Source: Mactromeris polynyma (taxonomy: Eukaryota; Mollusca; Bivalvia; Venerida; Mactridae). From it: DNA of 64,000 nucleotides. Each line of letters begins with the position of its first letter. The stretch's first letter is position 1. A program made the translations under genes and the position numbers. The stretch covers positions 29,826,619 to 29,890,618 of the forward strand of contig JASFXZ010000001.1 of the NCBI GenBank assembly GCA_032209605.1, given 5' to 3'. Below, piece after piece: positions 51,101 to 63,204 of the stretch. The notes under the pieces were generated by a model that saw nothing but the letters and a program-made list of their open reading frames with translations, was not told the DNA's origin and searched no databases.

Positions 51101-52245
51101 CTGTCTTATGAATGTGACGTGCCCTGTAGCAACGTATTCTCTCTCTTTTACCAACCAGTACTCACGCCAAATTTAGCGATTGTGAAGTTCGTAATAAGGA
51201 GTCGGGCGCACTACCCCTCGGCCACGGTGTCTACTATAGATTCACAATTGTTGTTGAAAAAAGGCTAAATATATGTGTTTCACTGGTTGTTAATCAGAAA
51301 TGTACTTGCCTAACCGCATACGAAGTTCAATTAAAACAACTACTGTATTGTTGGTCAGTTTCTTATCATCTGTGTATTTGATTTTCCATAGATGACGAAA
51401 GTTCGGAACTCTTCAACCCTTCTTATTACGCTACTGGCCATGAAGGTGACGATGACACAGAAGCGGAAAATGTTGTAATTATTGAAGAAATTCCAACTGA
51501 AAATGAATTTCCTGACTATTGTAATATTGATCCCTCATTACTACCATCACAAAACGGACGAATCACTGAAAATGGGAGAAATAGTGTGTTTTTTGACAAT
51601 TTTGTAAATGCGAGTGCTGACATATTACCTCAACACGTCCCGCAACTGGATGTTGTCACGCGCATAGAGACAACTGCATCAGACATAACCAGAATAGAGC
51701 CTTTACAGACAAGAATGAGAATACATTTACCCGTTACTCGAGAACTGGACACTATAGAACATACACGGGACTTTATTAGAGATGACACATACACTATCAG
51801 GACAGAGCATTTGCAGCCAAGAAGAAGAAGACATTTACCTGTTACTGGAGAATTAGACAATATAGAACATCCAAGGGACATTATTAGGGATGACACAGAT
51901 ACTATCAGGACAGAGCATTTGCAGCCAAATAGAAGAAGACATTTACCCGTTACTGGAGAATTAGACAATATAGAACCTCCAAGGGACATTATGAGCGATG
52001 ACACAGCTATTATTAGGACAGAGCATTTACAGCCAAGAAGAAGAAGACATTTACCTGTTACTGGAGAATTAGACAATAGAGAACATCTACGCAACATTAT
52101 TAGTGATGACACAGATACTAAACATCATGATGACACTCATATGTACTCAAGAGAAGAATTACGTCATACAGGATATCATCCAGTTCCTCTTGGAAACAGG
52201 AAGACTGAGTGGCATGTCTACCTTGGTTATCAGAAGCGTTATTGA
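48148..52245 (+). CDS. Lipid-anchored RING protein with 36-residue repeats, copy A (intact)
   Basis: Two exons, 48148-48766 and 51392-52245, joined in phase 1 (TTAG then ATGACG), total 1,473 bases, 490 residues. The start MGNCACVTC fits N-myristoylation at Gly2 with palmitoylation at nearby cysteines. A 19-residue unit (GSTRPSRGPRDSLE...) is doubled, followed by an acidic Ser/Asp spacer. The RING has Cys150, Cys153, Cys169, His171, Cys174, Cys177, Cys192 and Asp195: a C3HC3D ring as in TRAF proteins, so ubiquitin ligase activity at a membrane is likely. Exon 2 opens with an acidic stretch and holds four 108-base repeats (start 51,691), each with RTEHLQPRRRRHLPVTGELD followed by an acidic half. 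The tail ends VYLGYQKRY. I do not recognise the full architecture in any named family. Confidence 0.75.
48971..49039 (-). repeat. tRNA-like sequence in the RING gene intron, copy A
   Basis: On the minus strand, GGTAGGCTAAGTGG (A-box-like), an arm with loop CTCCTTA (anticodon CCT) and AGTTCGAATAC (B-box-like). Copies B and C have it at 56,452 and 62,215. Imperfect stems suggest a tRNA-derived repeat. Confidence 0.5.
51010..51235 (-). repeat. tRNA-derived SINE in the RING gene intron, copy A
   Basis: Read on the minus strand: a tRNA-like 5' half (CCGTGGCCGAGGGGTAG, then CCGACTCCTTATTACGAAC), then tttggcgtgagtactggttg, gtaaaagagagagaata, gttgctacagggcacg, cagtgcctccccacac, acaacaatccataaaacata and gttagggaacagaggcgc. 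The same order recurs at 58,598 and, in parts, at 9,415, 10,278, 19,885, 23,000 and 63,205. It therefore looks like one dispersed SINE family. Confidence 0.65.
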
Positions 52246-54106
52246 ACTTGTGTGTTGTATAGGTCACCTGACTCCACTGTTTCATAAGTCATTTTGGTAT
52301 CACGTATAGAATTATGTATTTTATGCAATTGATATTTTCACTTGATTCATGGCGTGCATGCTAGTGCGTTGAAGTTCTTTTTAACGTAAGTTAAATTGCG
52401 TTTGTTGCGGATATTTGTAATCAAATACTCGAGTGAAGACATCAGGTATGTGTAATATAATTACACACCTTTGTGTATGAGGCTCTTAAAACTCAATAGA
52501 CCCTCTCCTTTCACATTGCGTTTTGTGTAATCGCTCTTTACTAATATAAGCACAAATATTGATTTGGACTATATTATATAACATACATGTACATGTAGTT
52601 GTAACAGAGATAACATCATTACATAACTCCATATTATTATATCGATACTGTTTTCATATCAAAAACATCTATACTAACTACTTTGTTTAAAATGTTGTAT
52701 TTATCATCATTTTGTCAAATCATTATCAATGGATAAATTCCATGACGGTCAATAAAAGACGTATAACAAATAAAAAAATAAAATTGAACTGGCATTTTAT
52801 CTCATCTCAGAAGTCCTACAATCAAGTCACAAATATCGTGATAATAATAATGATAATAATAATAATAATAATAATAACAATGCATGTAATTTCTAATGGT
52901 TGGGGAACGGCTGTTTACAAACTGTGAGGTTGTCAGCTAAAAGCAACCCGTTTTGGGAAATATTCACCAATAGACATAACGTCTACAAATGGTGTTGTTA
53001 AACAACATGCATCTTTTAGTCCGCACTACTTTACTTTATTCCCCCCGCAGCACGTTTTCGTTGTCAGGTGCAATTACACCCATGATGTTATGTTTTGCAT
53101 CCGTTGAATATTTGCTCTCGTTGTATATTGTCCGTTTCGTTTTGCCCCGGGGTTTTAAATGGTCATCAGGTGTAACTTTAAGTCACATATTAATACACCT
53201 GTCTGAAAATTGGTTCCCTTTGCTGCACAATTAATGCTTTCTGACAACCAAAACCATGTACATGTGATATATTACGTAATTAAAGATATTTCGATTAATT
53301 GCTTTATTCAACAATTCTACAATTTACATTAATGTAATACATTAAACCAACGAAAAGCTGTGCTCTAGATAAATTTCACTCTCGCCACACCGATTAAACA
53401 GATGACAATTTGGTCAAACGCTGCACTGAAGAGTGTTAAGCCTCAAAATGTCTCGCCTGATATATCGAACATCTACCAAATAAGCATTTCATGAGTCAAG
53501 GCAGATGTAAGTTGTTGAAGAACCAAATAGTACACATAACATACAATTAATCGGCTGCCTTGTGGCGTGATTTACTTCGTTCAAAATTGCATTGCCTGTA
53601 ATTGTTCTTTACTTCCTTATTATTTTCAGTCAGTTGAATTTAAATTAAATCTATGCTTATGAATCATTCTCAAGTATTAAGCGTGTCACATACCATCAAC
53701 AAATATTGGAGTATATAATCAATATTTGAGTTGAAACTATTCTTTTTGAATTTCATTTTAGGGAAGTCTCAACTGATTTAAGTGAATGTAAGCATAGACT
53801 AGCTATATTTTTGAATACGTATGCCGGGCCTTTATATGGGGGTAAAACACATAATACTAATACAACTGACCGGTGTCGAGTATAATCATGCCAGCTACAT
53901 CACAATTTAAACAGACTTGAACACAAAATTCTAAGAATGTCTTTTCGAGTCGTGTAACTCAAACTTATCAAAAATCCCACTCATAAATTACGGAAAGTTG
54001 TTGACATTCATAAACACCGATGAAAATCCGAGCTATGCTACAAATGTTATGACCAAAATAAGAGTCAATAATGAAAGGATTCGAAGATGGGCAGTTAATT
54101 TGTTCA
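52246..54106. other. 3' flank of RING copy A, nothing coding seen
   Basis: It holds an (AAT)n simple repeat at about 52,845-52,880 (counterpart about 60,107-60,175 in block B) and otherwise AT-rich sequence conserved in block B. No gene was recognised. Confidence 0.5.
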
Positions 54107-54590
54107 TTATAATAATAATATCTTTATTTATAGAAGGTTACATGTAAAGATGTATACAAAAACAGTTGTACAATTCTTAAATAAAACATGGCCTTGTAAC
54201 AGAAAACAGCATAAATTGAAACACAATAATTATATAATACACATTCGTTCATTCAAGACATTCACTCATCAGATATTGTAAATAGTACATATATATCAAT
54301 ATAGTAGTATATTCTAATAATAACTTTCATAACAAATATAATAGAGTGTAGACCTTTAACAATAAAAAATATTTTAATGCTCTTTTGAATGTATTTACTG
54401 ATGAGACTGATCTTATATTGTTTGGAATTTTATTCCAATTAACAGCACTTACATTTGTAAAATAATTTTTCATGTAGTTTGTTTTATAAGTTGGGTATTC
54501 AACCGATCTTAAACTGTATATACTATTGGTTGAAAATGTGATTTTAGAATTGCATTTCAAAATTCTTTAATCTTTAAATTACATTTTCAT
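54107..54590 (-). mobile_element. 5'-truncated LINE, end of reverse-transcriptase frame
   Basis: A minus-strand frame (54,327-54,560) reads NYFTNVSAVNWNKIPNNI, then SVNTFKRALKYFLL, which is the usual C terminus of LINE reverse transcriptases (W-N-x-L/I-P followed by S-V-x-x-F-K). It is followed by a short 3' region ending in an ATT-type simple repeat (attataataataat on the plus strand at 54,107). Part of the same 3' end is at 61,441-61,590 in block B. Confidence 0.65.
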
Positions 54591-56451
54591 CTTCGTATAA
54601 AGAATTTTCATTCAAACAAAACACATTTTTAAGGGTTCTCTTTGTATGTTGAATACCGCGACGAAACATTTTACCTGCATACATTCTTTATTTCAACTTT
54701 ACCGAGGTCATAAGGAAAATTAAATCAATTCTAAAGATTGAGTTATAAGATCATATTTCATATTTGTGGTTCTTTCATACATACAAGTTTTGCAGTGTGA
54801 TATGCAAAATACATACTGCGTTAAATGTTGGTTGGCTGCGCACCTCAAGTGCGGGGCATTCTTATCATGTTTGGTCCCCCAGTCGGGAATTTCTGGATCT
54901 GGGCCTGCACTAAAATCAGCCACACCACTATTTTATCTGGAGTCTATTCTATAAAAAGTCATATGTCCCCAAATCCTTCCCTATAAGCGCACTCATTATT
55001 ACTGATTTATCATCAACACTGGATCACCGGACTGTGTAGATATATGTTATGGAATCTCTCAGCATAGGGTCTGATCTCTTATTAGTATAATCGGTTGTCG
55101 TACATATAGGACTGGACATTATGGTCAGGACCGCCAACTAGAGGTCTTAATTAATCGATTTGTCTCCTTTGTCAACCGCCATGAAAGTTGGACGTGATAA
55201 TCTGTTTTAATATGTTCACGTGACCAGCGATTTTATATCATGTCGTCTGCTGAGGTAGACAAGTTTATAACACTACAATAGGCCTTGTGACACCGGTACA
55301 CAAAATGTATCATCACGGGTAAGAACAGATACGGATTTAAAGATTCACTCACCCGTGGATCTAAACATTCCCCATTTCAATTTAATTAATACAGAAATTA
55401 TGTAGAAGATCCAATCATGCGTCTGATACATGTACATATATGCAATCAAAACTGACTTCTTCTATGTAAATGACATTACCGCGTAAATTCTACTTCCTGG
55501 ATCATTCTATGAAACACATATTACCTTTGAACTCTATACAATCATTCAATTAGGTAACGACATACATACTGACTTTGTAAATTATCCAAGGATAGGATTT
55601 TTAAAGAAGTCCGTCGTGTAGTTTTTAAATATATACCTAATTTACATTTAATAGTTTGGCTTACACTAAAGTATACAGATTCATAACATGGGAAACTGTG
55701 CTTGTGTTACATGTAGACATAAACATTTAGAGACTTACGAAGTAGAATTAAACGGTTTTGATACTGATCGTATACGGAGAGATATTTTTGGAGATTTACA
55801 TGATGCCGGAAGTACAAGACCGTCACGTGGGTCTAGAGATAGTTTAGAAATACTTTCTTCAATTCTAAACACAGAAGATATCGATCTTTCTGACAGCATT
55901 GACTCTAATATTATCGATAATGAATTATTAAATGCTTTGAATGCTAACAACAACGCGATCTTTGATGAAGATTCAGACATTGAGTCTAGTCTTACGGAGA
56001 ATGGGGACATTGTTTCAATTATATCATTTGAAGAGGCGATAGATTACAATACACATGTTTTTATTGATGGTGATTCATGCGGTGTTTGTATTTCCGAATA
56101 TGACGATGGAGAACATTTGCCTCAAATATTACCGTGTGGTCATACGTTTTGTGATTTTTTTGTAAGGAAGATATCAAAAAGGCACAAGTACCAATATCTA
56201 ACATGTCCACTAGATAGAAAAGTTCATAGAATAAAAACTCGGAACTTAGGTAAAACATTTCTTTTCAAAGTGATACACTTAACATGTTTACATACCCTTA
56301 CACTTTCTTGTTAAGCTTAATTCAGTTTAGTTTAAAATTATTTATATCTTATTGACTATGGAACAAGTTCCTACTACTTATATTCATGATTGCTCATTAT
56401 GCGTGTAACTTTCCAATATTCGCGCCTAATGTTAAGGCCGACTGTCGACAC

Positions 56452-56521
56452 TGGCCGTATTCGAACTCACTCTCTCGGGATAAGAAGTGCGACTTGATAA
56501 CCCGAGACCACTCAGCCTACC
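56452..56521 (-). repeat. tRNA-like sequence in the RING gene intron, copy B
   Basis: Counterpart of 48,971-49,039 with changes in the anticodon arm (ataagaagtgc), so more decayed. Confidence 0.5.
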
Positions 56522-58597
56522 AGCTTACATCTCTGACATAGTAGCGTAGATATCTAACGTGGTTCAAGTACACTTTATACATGTACTCAATAAGTTATTG
56601 TTAAACTTACATGCTTGTTATAATCGATCGTACGACTACTTGTAATAAGCCAAAAACCACCATTTGATAACACTGCGCGTAATGACCAAGATCTAATGAT
56701 AAACATACATGCACTTCTATCGTGCGTATAATTATAAAGCACACGTTTAGAATTTCAATAAACTTGTTCGATCCGAATCAATATTATTGCATATTTACTT
56801 CGGCTCAGTCCGGACTTGTTACAAGTTAATATCCAGTAATTTTATAAATTCGAATAAATAGGCAAACTAAATATTGTGTGGCCTATTTTATACGGACTGT
56901 TTAATCTTTAATGTACGGGTTGTTGCTGTATTTGCTGAGAGATGCATTTTCTGGTTATTTCTGTTTTCGTCTTGAATTATTTCTAACTAGCCCCGCATAC
57001 GTGTCTCTGTACTCCGACTATAACACGCGTCTTCGTAACAGTTGTACAGCGACAGTATAGAGATGTGACGTCCGTGACTGGACTAAATTATATCCAACAT
57101 ATACTTAAAACTATTTCACTTAGTCTTCATTTTGTTCCAAGTATTAAAACCGTTTTTTTGTTACAAATGAGTAAATCATTCTTCAAAAAATAAATTATAC
57201 TATGACCCTAGTATTCATATTTAATCATTGATTAAGTTTAGGAAATTCTATTTGAGCATTAACATTAAATTATTTCTTTATAATGTCACCGTGCTGATGC
57301 GGCAATTTTTAGTTGCGTTATTAATGGTTTGGGGTATATAAAGTGCATTTAGCTTTTCATCTATATTTATTTAGACAAAAATTAAATTATTTAGATTTTA
57401 TTATTGTCACATATGAGCAACACACAACTCTCAGCACACATGGATTTGAATTGTAATATGAGTACGTGTCACGTGCTATGCTAGTTATCCAATAACAACG
57501 ATGTATTCATATTTTGGAGATTTCCATCCAATTGTATTTAAAGTTAGACCGTTTTACTTCACAAACAATCCCTAAAAAGTGCTTGGGCCCATACCGATAT
57601 GCATCTATGCTTAGCCTCGTCCTGCCGAGAGGTTGAGGATATTGATAGAAAATAAAACAATATCAAAATCCCAAACGTTGATGTTAAAAGATAATGACAT
57701 TTGTCCATTTAGTCAATAACAATGCGTAGCTAATGACCGTGTTCTAAAGCTGAAAAATCTATATTTGGTACTTATGTTATTGTTTTTGTTAACTAGTAAT
57801 TTATAGTTTATGTCTTGATATATGCCGGTGTCTTTGTTTGTGGGAAGAAATAGTTAACAGTTGTTAACATAAAAACATGTTGTTTTATCGAGACTGTTTT
57901 CCTGGCTGGAACTTGAGTAAATTTCTAACAATGAACCTGACGCTAAACATAAATAAAATTTGGAATGGCCTCACCCTACGTACACGAAAATGACACCTAC
58001 TAAAACAATTGAGGTGTCTGAGTGGGGTATTTTCGGGGGCTCCATTATAGCAATTACATGTTAATGATCATATACATATGGAAATAAGTAAAGCATTAAT
58101 TACCTACCCAATAGTGCAATTAATATTGTAAAACGATTTTTAATCATGAGAACCAGTTTTCATAGACTTTGGTGATGAATCGAAACTTGTATTTTAAGAC
58201 TAGCGAACTTTATAAGTCGTACCTTTTGTCATCTCTATGTGCATATTTATATTTATGCATACCCAACCAACCATAACTGAAATTCGAACGCAATTGTCGT
58301 TTAATAATTCTCGCGTTTGTGTATATCTGTTAAATCGATTTAAACCCCCAGTATTTTACTGACAGTCCCAAGATTGTAATTCGCTGTATGGTTATTATTT
58401 CTTTTTGTGTTTTGAATGTATGTTATATTTTCCTCCCCTCTGTGCAATTGTTTCACTTTATATAGTGTTCAGGTTATTTTCTGCCCAGTTTCAACCTATT
58501 GTTGCCAGCTGTCTAGACTTGTCCTGTGATATTTTCGATCAATAAATTCCCCCTTCACTGCTTGTCCTCTTTGATCCTCCGAGTTATTCCATTCATT

Positions 58598-58828
58598 GCG
58601 CCTCTGTTCCCTAACGTATGTAAACCCTTTAACCTCCTCAAGTGCCGTATGTTTTATGGATTGTTGTTTTCCCAGAGGTCTGTGTCGGGAGGCACTGTCT
58701 TATGCATGTGACGTTCCCTGTAACAACTTATTCTCTCTCTTTTACCAACCAGTACTCGCGCCAAATTTAGGGATTGTGAAGTTCGTGATAAGGAGTCAGG
58801 CGCTCTACCCTTCGGCCACGGTGTCTAC
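58598..58828 (-). repeat. tRNA-derived SINE in the RING gene intron, copy B
   Basis: Orthologous in position to 51,010-51,235, with better conserved tRNA-like half (GTGGCCGAAGGGTAGAGCGC). It was present before the block duplicated. Confidence 0.65.
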
Positions 58829-59555
58829 TATAGATTCACAATTGTTGTTGAAAATAGGCTAAATATATGTGCTTCACTGGTTGTTAACCAGAAATGTACT
58901 TGCCTTACCGCAGACGAAGTTCAATACAAATTAGAAGATGTTGGTACATTTTAATTTCGGGATGTAAAATTGGATATATTTGTTTGATAGATTAGCAATT
59001 AAAACACCTACAGTATTGTTGGTCAGTTTCTTATCATGTTTGTATTTGATTTTCCATAGATGACGAATGTTCGGAACTCATCAACCCTTCTTATTAATGG
59101 CCAAGAAGGTGACGATGACCCAGACGCAGTGGAAAATGGTGTAATTATTGAAGAAATTCCAACTGAAAATGAATTTCCTGACTATTGTAATATTGATCCC
59201 TCATTACTACCATCACCAAACGGACGAATCACTGAAAATGGGAGAACTAGTGTGGTTTTTGACAATTTTGTAAATGCGAGTGCTGACATATCACCTCAAC
59301 ACGTCACGCAACTGGATGTTATCACGCGCACAGAGACAACTGAATCAGACATAACCAGAACATAGCCTTTACAGCCAAGAATGAGAATACATTTACCCGT
59401 TACTCGAGATCTGGACACTATAGAACATACACGGGACTTTATTAGCGATGACACAGATAATATCAGGACAGAGCATTTGCAGCCAAGAAGGAGAAGACAT
59501 TTACCCGTTACTGGAGAATTAGATATATAGGTCACGTGACTCCACTGTTTCATAA

Positions 59556-61440
59556 GTCATTTGGTATAACGTATATAATTATGTATTTTATGCAATTGAT
59601 ATTTTCACTTGCTTCATGGCGTGCATGCGAGTGCGTTGAAGTTCTTTTTTAACGTAAGTTAAATTGCGTTTGTTGCGGATATTTGTAATCAAATACTCGA
59701 GTGAAGACATCAGTTATGTGTAATATAATTACACGCCTTTGTGTATGAGGCTCTTAAAACGTAATAGACACTCTCCTTTCACATTGTGTTTTGTGTAAGG
59801 GCTCTTTACTTATATAAGCACAAATATTGATTTTGACTATATTATATAACATACATGTAGTTGTAACAGAGATAACAGCATTACATACCTCCATGTTATA
59901 ATGTCGATACTGCTTTCATATCAAACACATCTATACTGGCTACTTTGTTTTAAAATGTTGTATTTATCATCATTTTGTTAAATCTTTATCAATGGATAAA
60001 TTCCACGACGGTCAATAAAAGACGTATAACAAATAAATAAATAAATCAATTGTACTGGCATTTTATCTCATCTCAGAAATCCTACATTCAAGTCAGAAAT
60101 ATCCTGATAATAATAACAATAATAATAATAAAAATAATAATAATAATAATACAAATAATAATAATATTAATAACAATGCATGTATTTTCTAATTGTTGGG
60201 GAACGGCTGTTTACAAACTGTGAGGTTGCCAGCTAAAAGCAGCCCGTTTTGGGAAATATTGACCAAAAGACATAACGTCTACAAATGGTGTTGTTAAACA
60301 ACATGTAGTTTTAGTCCGCTAATTTTTACTTTATTCCCCCCCGCAGCACGTTTTCGTTGTCAGGTGCAATTACACCCATTATGTTATGTTTTGCATCCGT
60401 TGAATATTTGCTCTCGTCGTATATTGTCCGTTTAGTTTTGTTCCAGGGTATTAAATGTTCATCAGGTGTAACTTTAAGTCACAAATTAATACACCTGTCT
60501 GACAATCGGTTCCTTTTGCTGCAAAATTAATGCTTTCTTACAACCAAAACCATGTACATGTGATATATAACGTAATTAAACATATTTCGATTAATTGCTT
60601 TATTGAACGATTCTACAATTTACATTAATGTAATACATTAAACCAACGAAAAGCTGTGCTCTAGATAAATTCCACTTTCGCCACACCGATTAAACAGATG
60701 ACAATTTGGTCAAACGCTGCACTAAAGTCTGATATAGCCTCAAAATGTCTCGCCTGATATATCGAACATCTGCGCAATAAGCTTTTCATGAATCAAGGCA
60801 GATGTAAGTTGTTGAAGAACCAAATAGTAAACATAACATACAATTAATCGGTTGCCTTGTGGCGTGATTTACTTCGTTCAAAATTGCATTGCCTGTACTT
60901 TTTCTTTAGTTCCTTATTCTTTTCAGTCAGTTGAATTTAAATTAAATCTATGTTTACGAAGCATTCTCAAGTATTAAGCGTGTCACACACCATCAACACA
61001 TATTGGAGTATACAATCAATATTTGAGTTGAAATTTCTCTCAACTATTTTCTTGAATTTCATTTAAGGGAAGTCTCAATTAATTTAAGTGAATGTAAGCA
61101 TAGACTAGCTGTATTTTTTTGGAATACGTATGCCGGACCTTTATATGGGGGTAAAACACATGATACTAATACAACTGACCGGTGTCGAGTATAATCATGC
61201 GGGCTACATCACAATTCAAACAGACTTGAACACAAAATTCTAAGAATGTCTTTTCGAGTCACGTAACTCAAACTTCTAAGAATGTCTTTTCGAGTCACGT
61301 AACTCAAACTTATCAAAAATCCCTCTCATGAATTACGGAAAGTTGTTTACACTCATAAACACTGATGAAAATCCGAGCTATGCTACAAATGTTATGACCA
61401 AAATAAGAGTCAATAATAAAAGGATTCGAAGATGGGCAGT
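59556..61440. other. 3' flank of RING copy B, nothing coding seen
   Basis: Collinear with 52,260-54,106, including the (AAT)n tract at about 60,107. A 35-base piece near 61,250 (aagaatgtcttttcgagtca) is tandemly doubled here and single in block A. Confidence 0.55.
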
Positions 61441-62214
61441 AAATTTGTTCATTATAATAATAATAATATCTTTATTTATAGAAGATTACATGTAATGATG
61501 TATACAAAAACAGTTGTACAATTCCAGAAAACAACATAAATTGAAACACAATAATTATATAATACACATTCGTCCATTCAAGAAAATCACTCACCTAGAG
61601 ATAGTTTAGAAATACTTTCTTCAATTCTAAACACAGAAGATATCGATCTTTCTGACAGCATTGACTCTAATATTATCGATAATGAATTATTAAATGCTTT
61701 GAATGCTAACAACAACGCGATCTTTGATGAAGATTCAGACAGTGAGTCTAGTCTTACGGAGAATGTGGACATTGTTTCAATTATATCATTTGAAGAGGCG
61801 ATAGATAACAATACACATGTTTTTATTGATGGTGATTCATGCGGTGTTTGTATTTCCGAATATGACGATGGAGAACATTTGCCTCAAATATTACCGTGTG
61901 GTCATACGTTTTGTGATTTTTGTGTAAGGAAGATATCAAAAAGGCACAAGTACCAATATCTAACATGTCCACTGGATAGAATAGTTCATAGAATAAAAAC
62001 TCGCAACTTAGGTAAAACATTTCTTCTCAAATTGATACACTTAACATGTTTACATACCCTTACACTTTCTTGTTAAGCTTAATTCAGTTTAGTTTAAACT
62101 TATTTATATTATATTGACTATGGAACAAGTTCCTACTACTTATATTCATGATTGCCCATTATGCGTGTAACTTTCCAATATTCGCGCCTAATGTTAAGGA
62201 CGACTAACGACAAT

Positions 62215-62283
62215 GGCCGTATTCGAACTGACTCTCTCGGGATAAGGAGTCCGGCCTGATAACCTGAGACCCCTTAGCCTACC
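62215..62283 (-). repeat. tRNA-like sequence in the RING gene intron, copy C
   Basis: Counterpart of 48,971-49,039; it keeps the CCT anticodon loop and AGTTCGAATAC-like box with one change. Confidence 0.5.
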
Positions 62284-62399
62284 AACTTACATCTCTGACA
62301 TAGTAGCGTAGATAGAACCCAAGTTTGGCGGTACATAATAACTTTATAAATACAGAAATACACTTTATACATATACTCAATAAGTTATTGTTAAACTTA

Positions 62400-62945
62400 A
62401 AGGTAATATTCGTTTCATAGAATGATCCAGGAAGTAGAATTTACGACGTGGTGTCATTTACATAGAGGAAGTCCGTTTTTATTGTATATATGTATCAGAC
62501 GCATACTTTCTGTATTAATGTTAAATTGAATTGGGGGAATGTTTAGATCCACGGGTGAGTGACTCTATAAATCCGTATTTGTTCTTACACGGGTATGATA
62601 CATTTTGTGTACCGGTGTCGCCAGGCCTATTGCGGTGTTTTAAACTTGTCTACCTCAGCAGACGACATGATATAAAATCGCTGGTCACGTGAATATATTA
62701 AAACAGATTATCACGTCCAACTTTCATTGCGGTTGACAAAGGAGACAAATCCTTTAATTAAGACATCTAGTTGTCGGTCCTGACCATAATGTCCAGTCTT
62801 ATCAGTACGACAACCGATTATACTAATTAGAGATCAGACCCTATGTTGGGAGATACCATAAAATATATCTACACAGTCCGGTGATCCAGTGTGGATGATA
62901 TATCCGGAGGGCGCTTATAGGGAAGGATTTGGGGAAATAAGAATT
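62400..62945 (-). repeat. Inverted copy of the RING gene 5' flank inside copy C
   Basis: The reverse complement matches 47,540-47,995 and 55,030-55,520 (for example gaatgatccaggaagtagaa). It includes the Harbinger empty site near 62,840 (gatcagaccctatg). It lies in the intron of copy C, so the presumptive promoter region points the wrong way. Confidence 0.8.
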
Positions 62946-63003
62946 TGCATTCAAACTAAAACACATTTATAAGGGTTTTCTTTGTATGTTGAATACCGCG
63001 ACG

Positions 63004-63204
63004 AAGTTACTCTTCTGACTTCAATTTTAAGTTTTTCATAGTGACCTCTTCTTGTTATAAAGGGAAGTCCCTCTGCAAAAATTAAATTATAAGGTTTTCA
63101 GAGTGACCCCCCCCCCCGGATAATAAAGGGAAGTCACTATGAAAAACTTAAATTTTAAGTTTTTCAGAATTACATCCCCTGATTATAAAGGGAAGTCACT
63201 TTGA
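63004..63204. repeat. Short run of the palindromic satellite
   Basis: Three to four units of the same type as 39,310-40,185 (aagggaagtcactatgaaaa, ttaaattttaagtttttcag), with a C10 tract at about 63,108. It sits exactly between two unrelated pieces of the RING block. Confidence 0.85.

Larger units (their letters stand above)
40190..54775. repeat. Duplicated block A carrying the RING gene
   Basis: It starts catacaaacaagttttgcag, matching cataca-tacaagttttgcag at about 54,776, where block B starts. Without the Harbinger insert it is about 7.5 kb. Block B runs to about 61,592, and a rearranged block C follows. Order is conserved: 5' flank, RING exon, tRNA-like sequence, SINE, repeat exon, 3' flank with simple repeats and a LINE end. 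Confidence 0.8.
55688..59555 (+). pseudogene. RING gene copy B, disrupted
   Basis: Exon 1 (55688-56249) keeps MGNCACVTC and one 19-residue unit. The codon at 56,160-56,162 is TTT, so the RING cysteine equivalent to Cys177 is Phe. Exon 2 starts at 59,060. A 5-base loss near 59,095 gives TAA at 59,095-59,097 in the spliced frame; a second stop (TAG, 59,363) lies in the shifted frame at the first repeat. Repeats 2-4 and the C terminus are deleted, with gaattagat fused to atataggtcacg at about 59,525. The start is likely still transcribed, but a working ligase is not expected. Confidence 0.8.
54776..61592. repeat. Duplicated block B carrying a broken RING gene
   Basis: Collinear with block A without the Harbinger insert. 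At its end, in the LINE 3' region, the sequence jumps from cattcaagaaaatcactcacc to the middle of the RING exon (tagagatagtttag), where block C starts. Confidence 0.8.

Noticed and set aside
51630..52112. 160-codon antisense frame over the RING repeat exon
   Set aside because: It is a shadow of the 108-base repeats, whose period keeps the opposite strand open too.
54720..54923. Minus-strand frame starting MADFSAGPDPEIPDWG
   Set aside because: The counterpart at 40,220-40,340 has indels in the frame; it is part of the duplicated non-coding flank.
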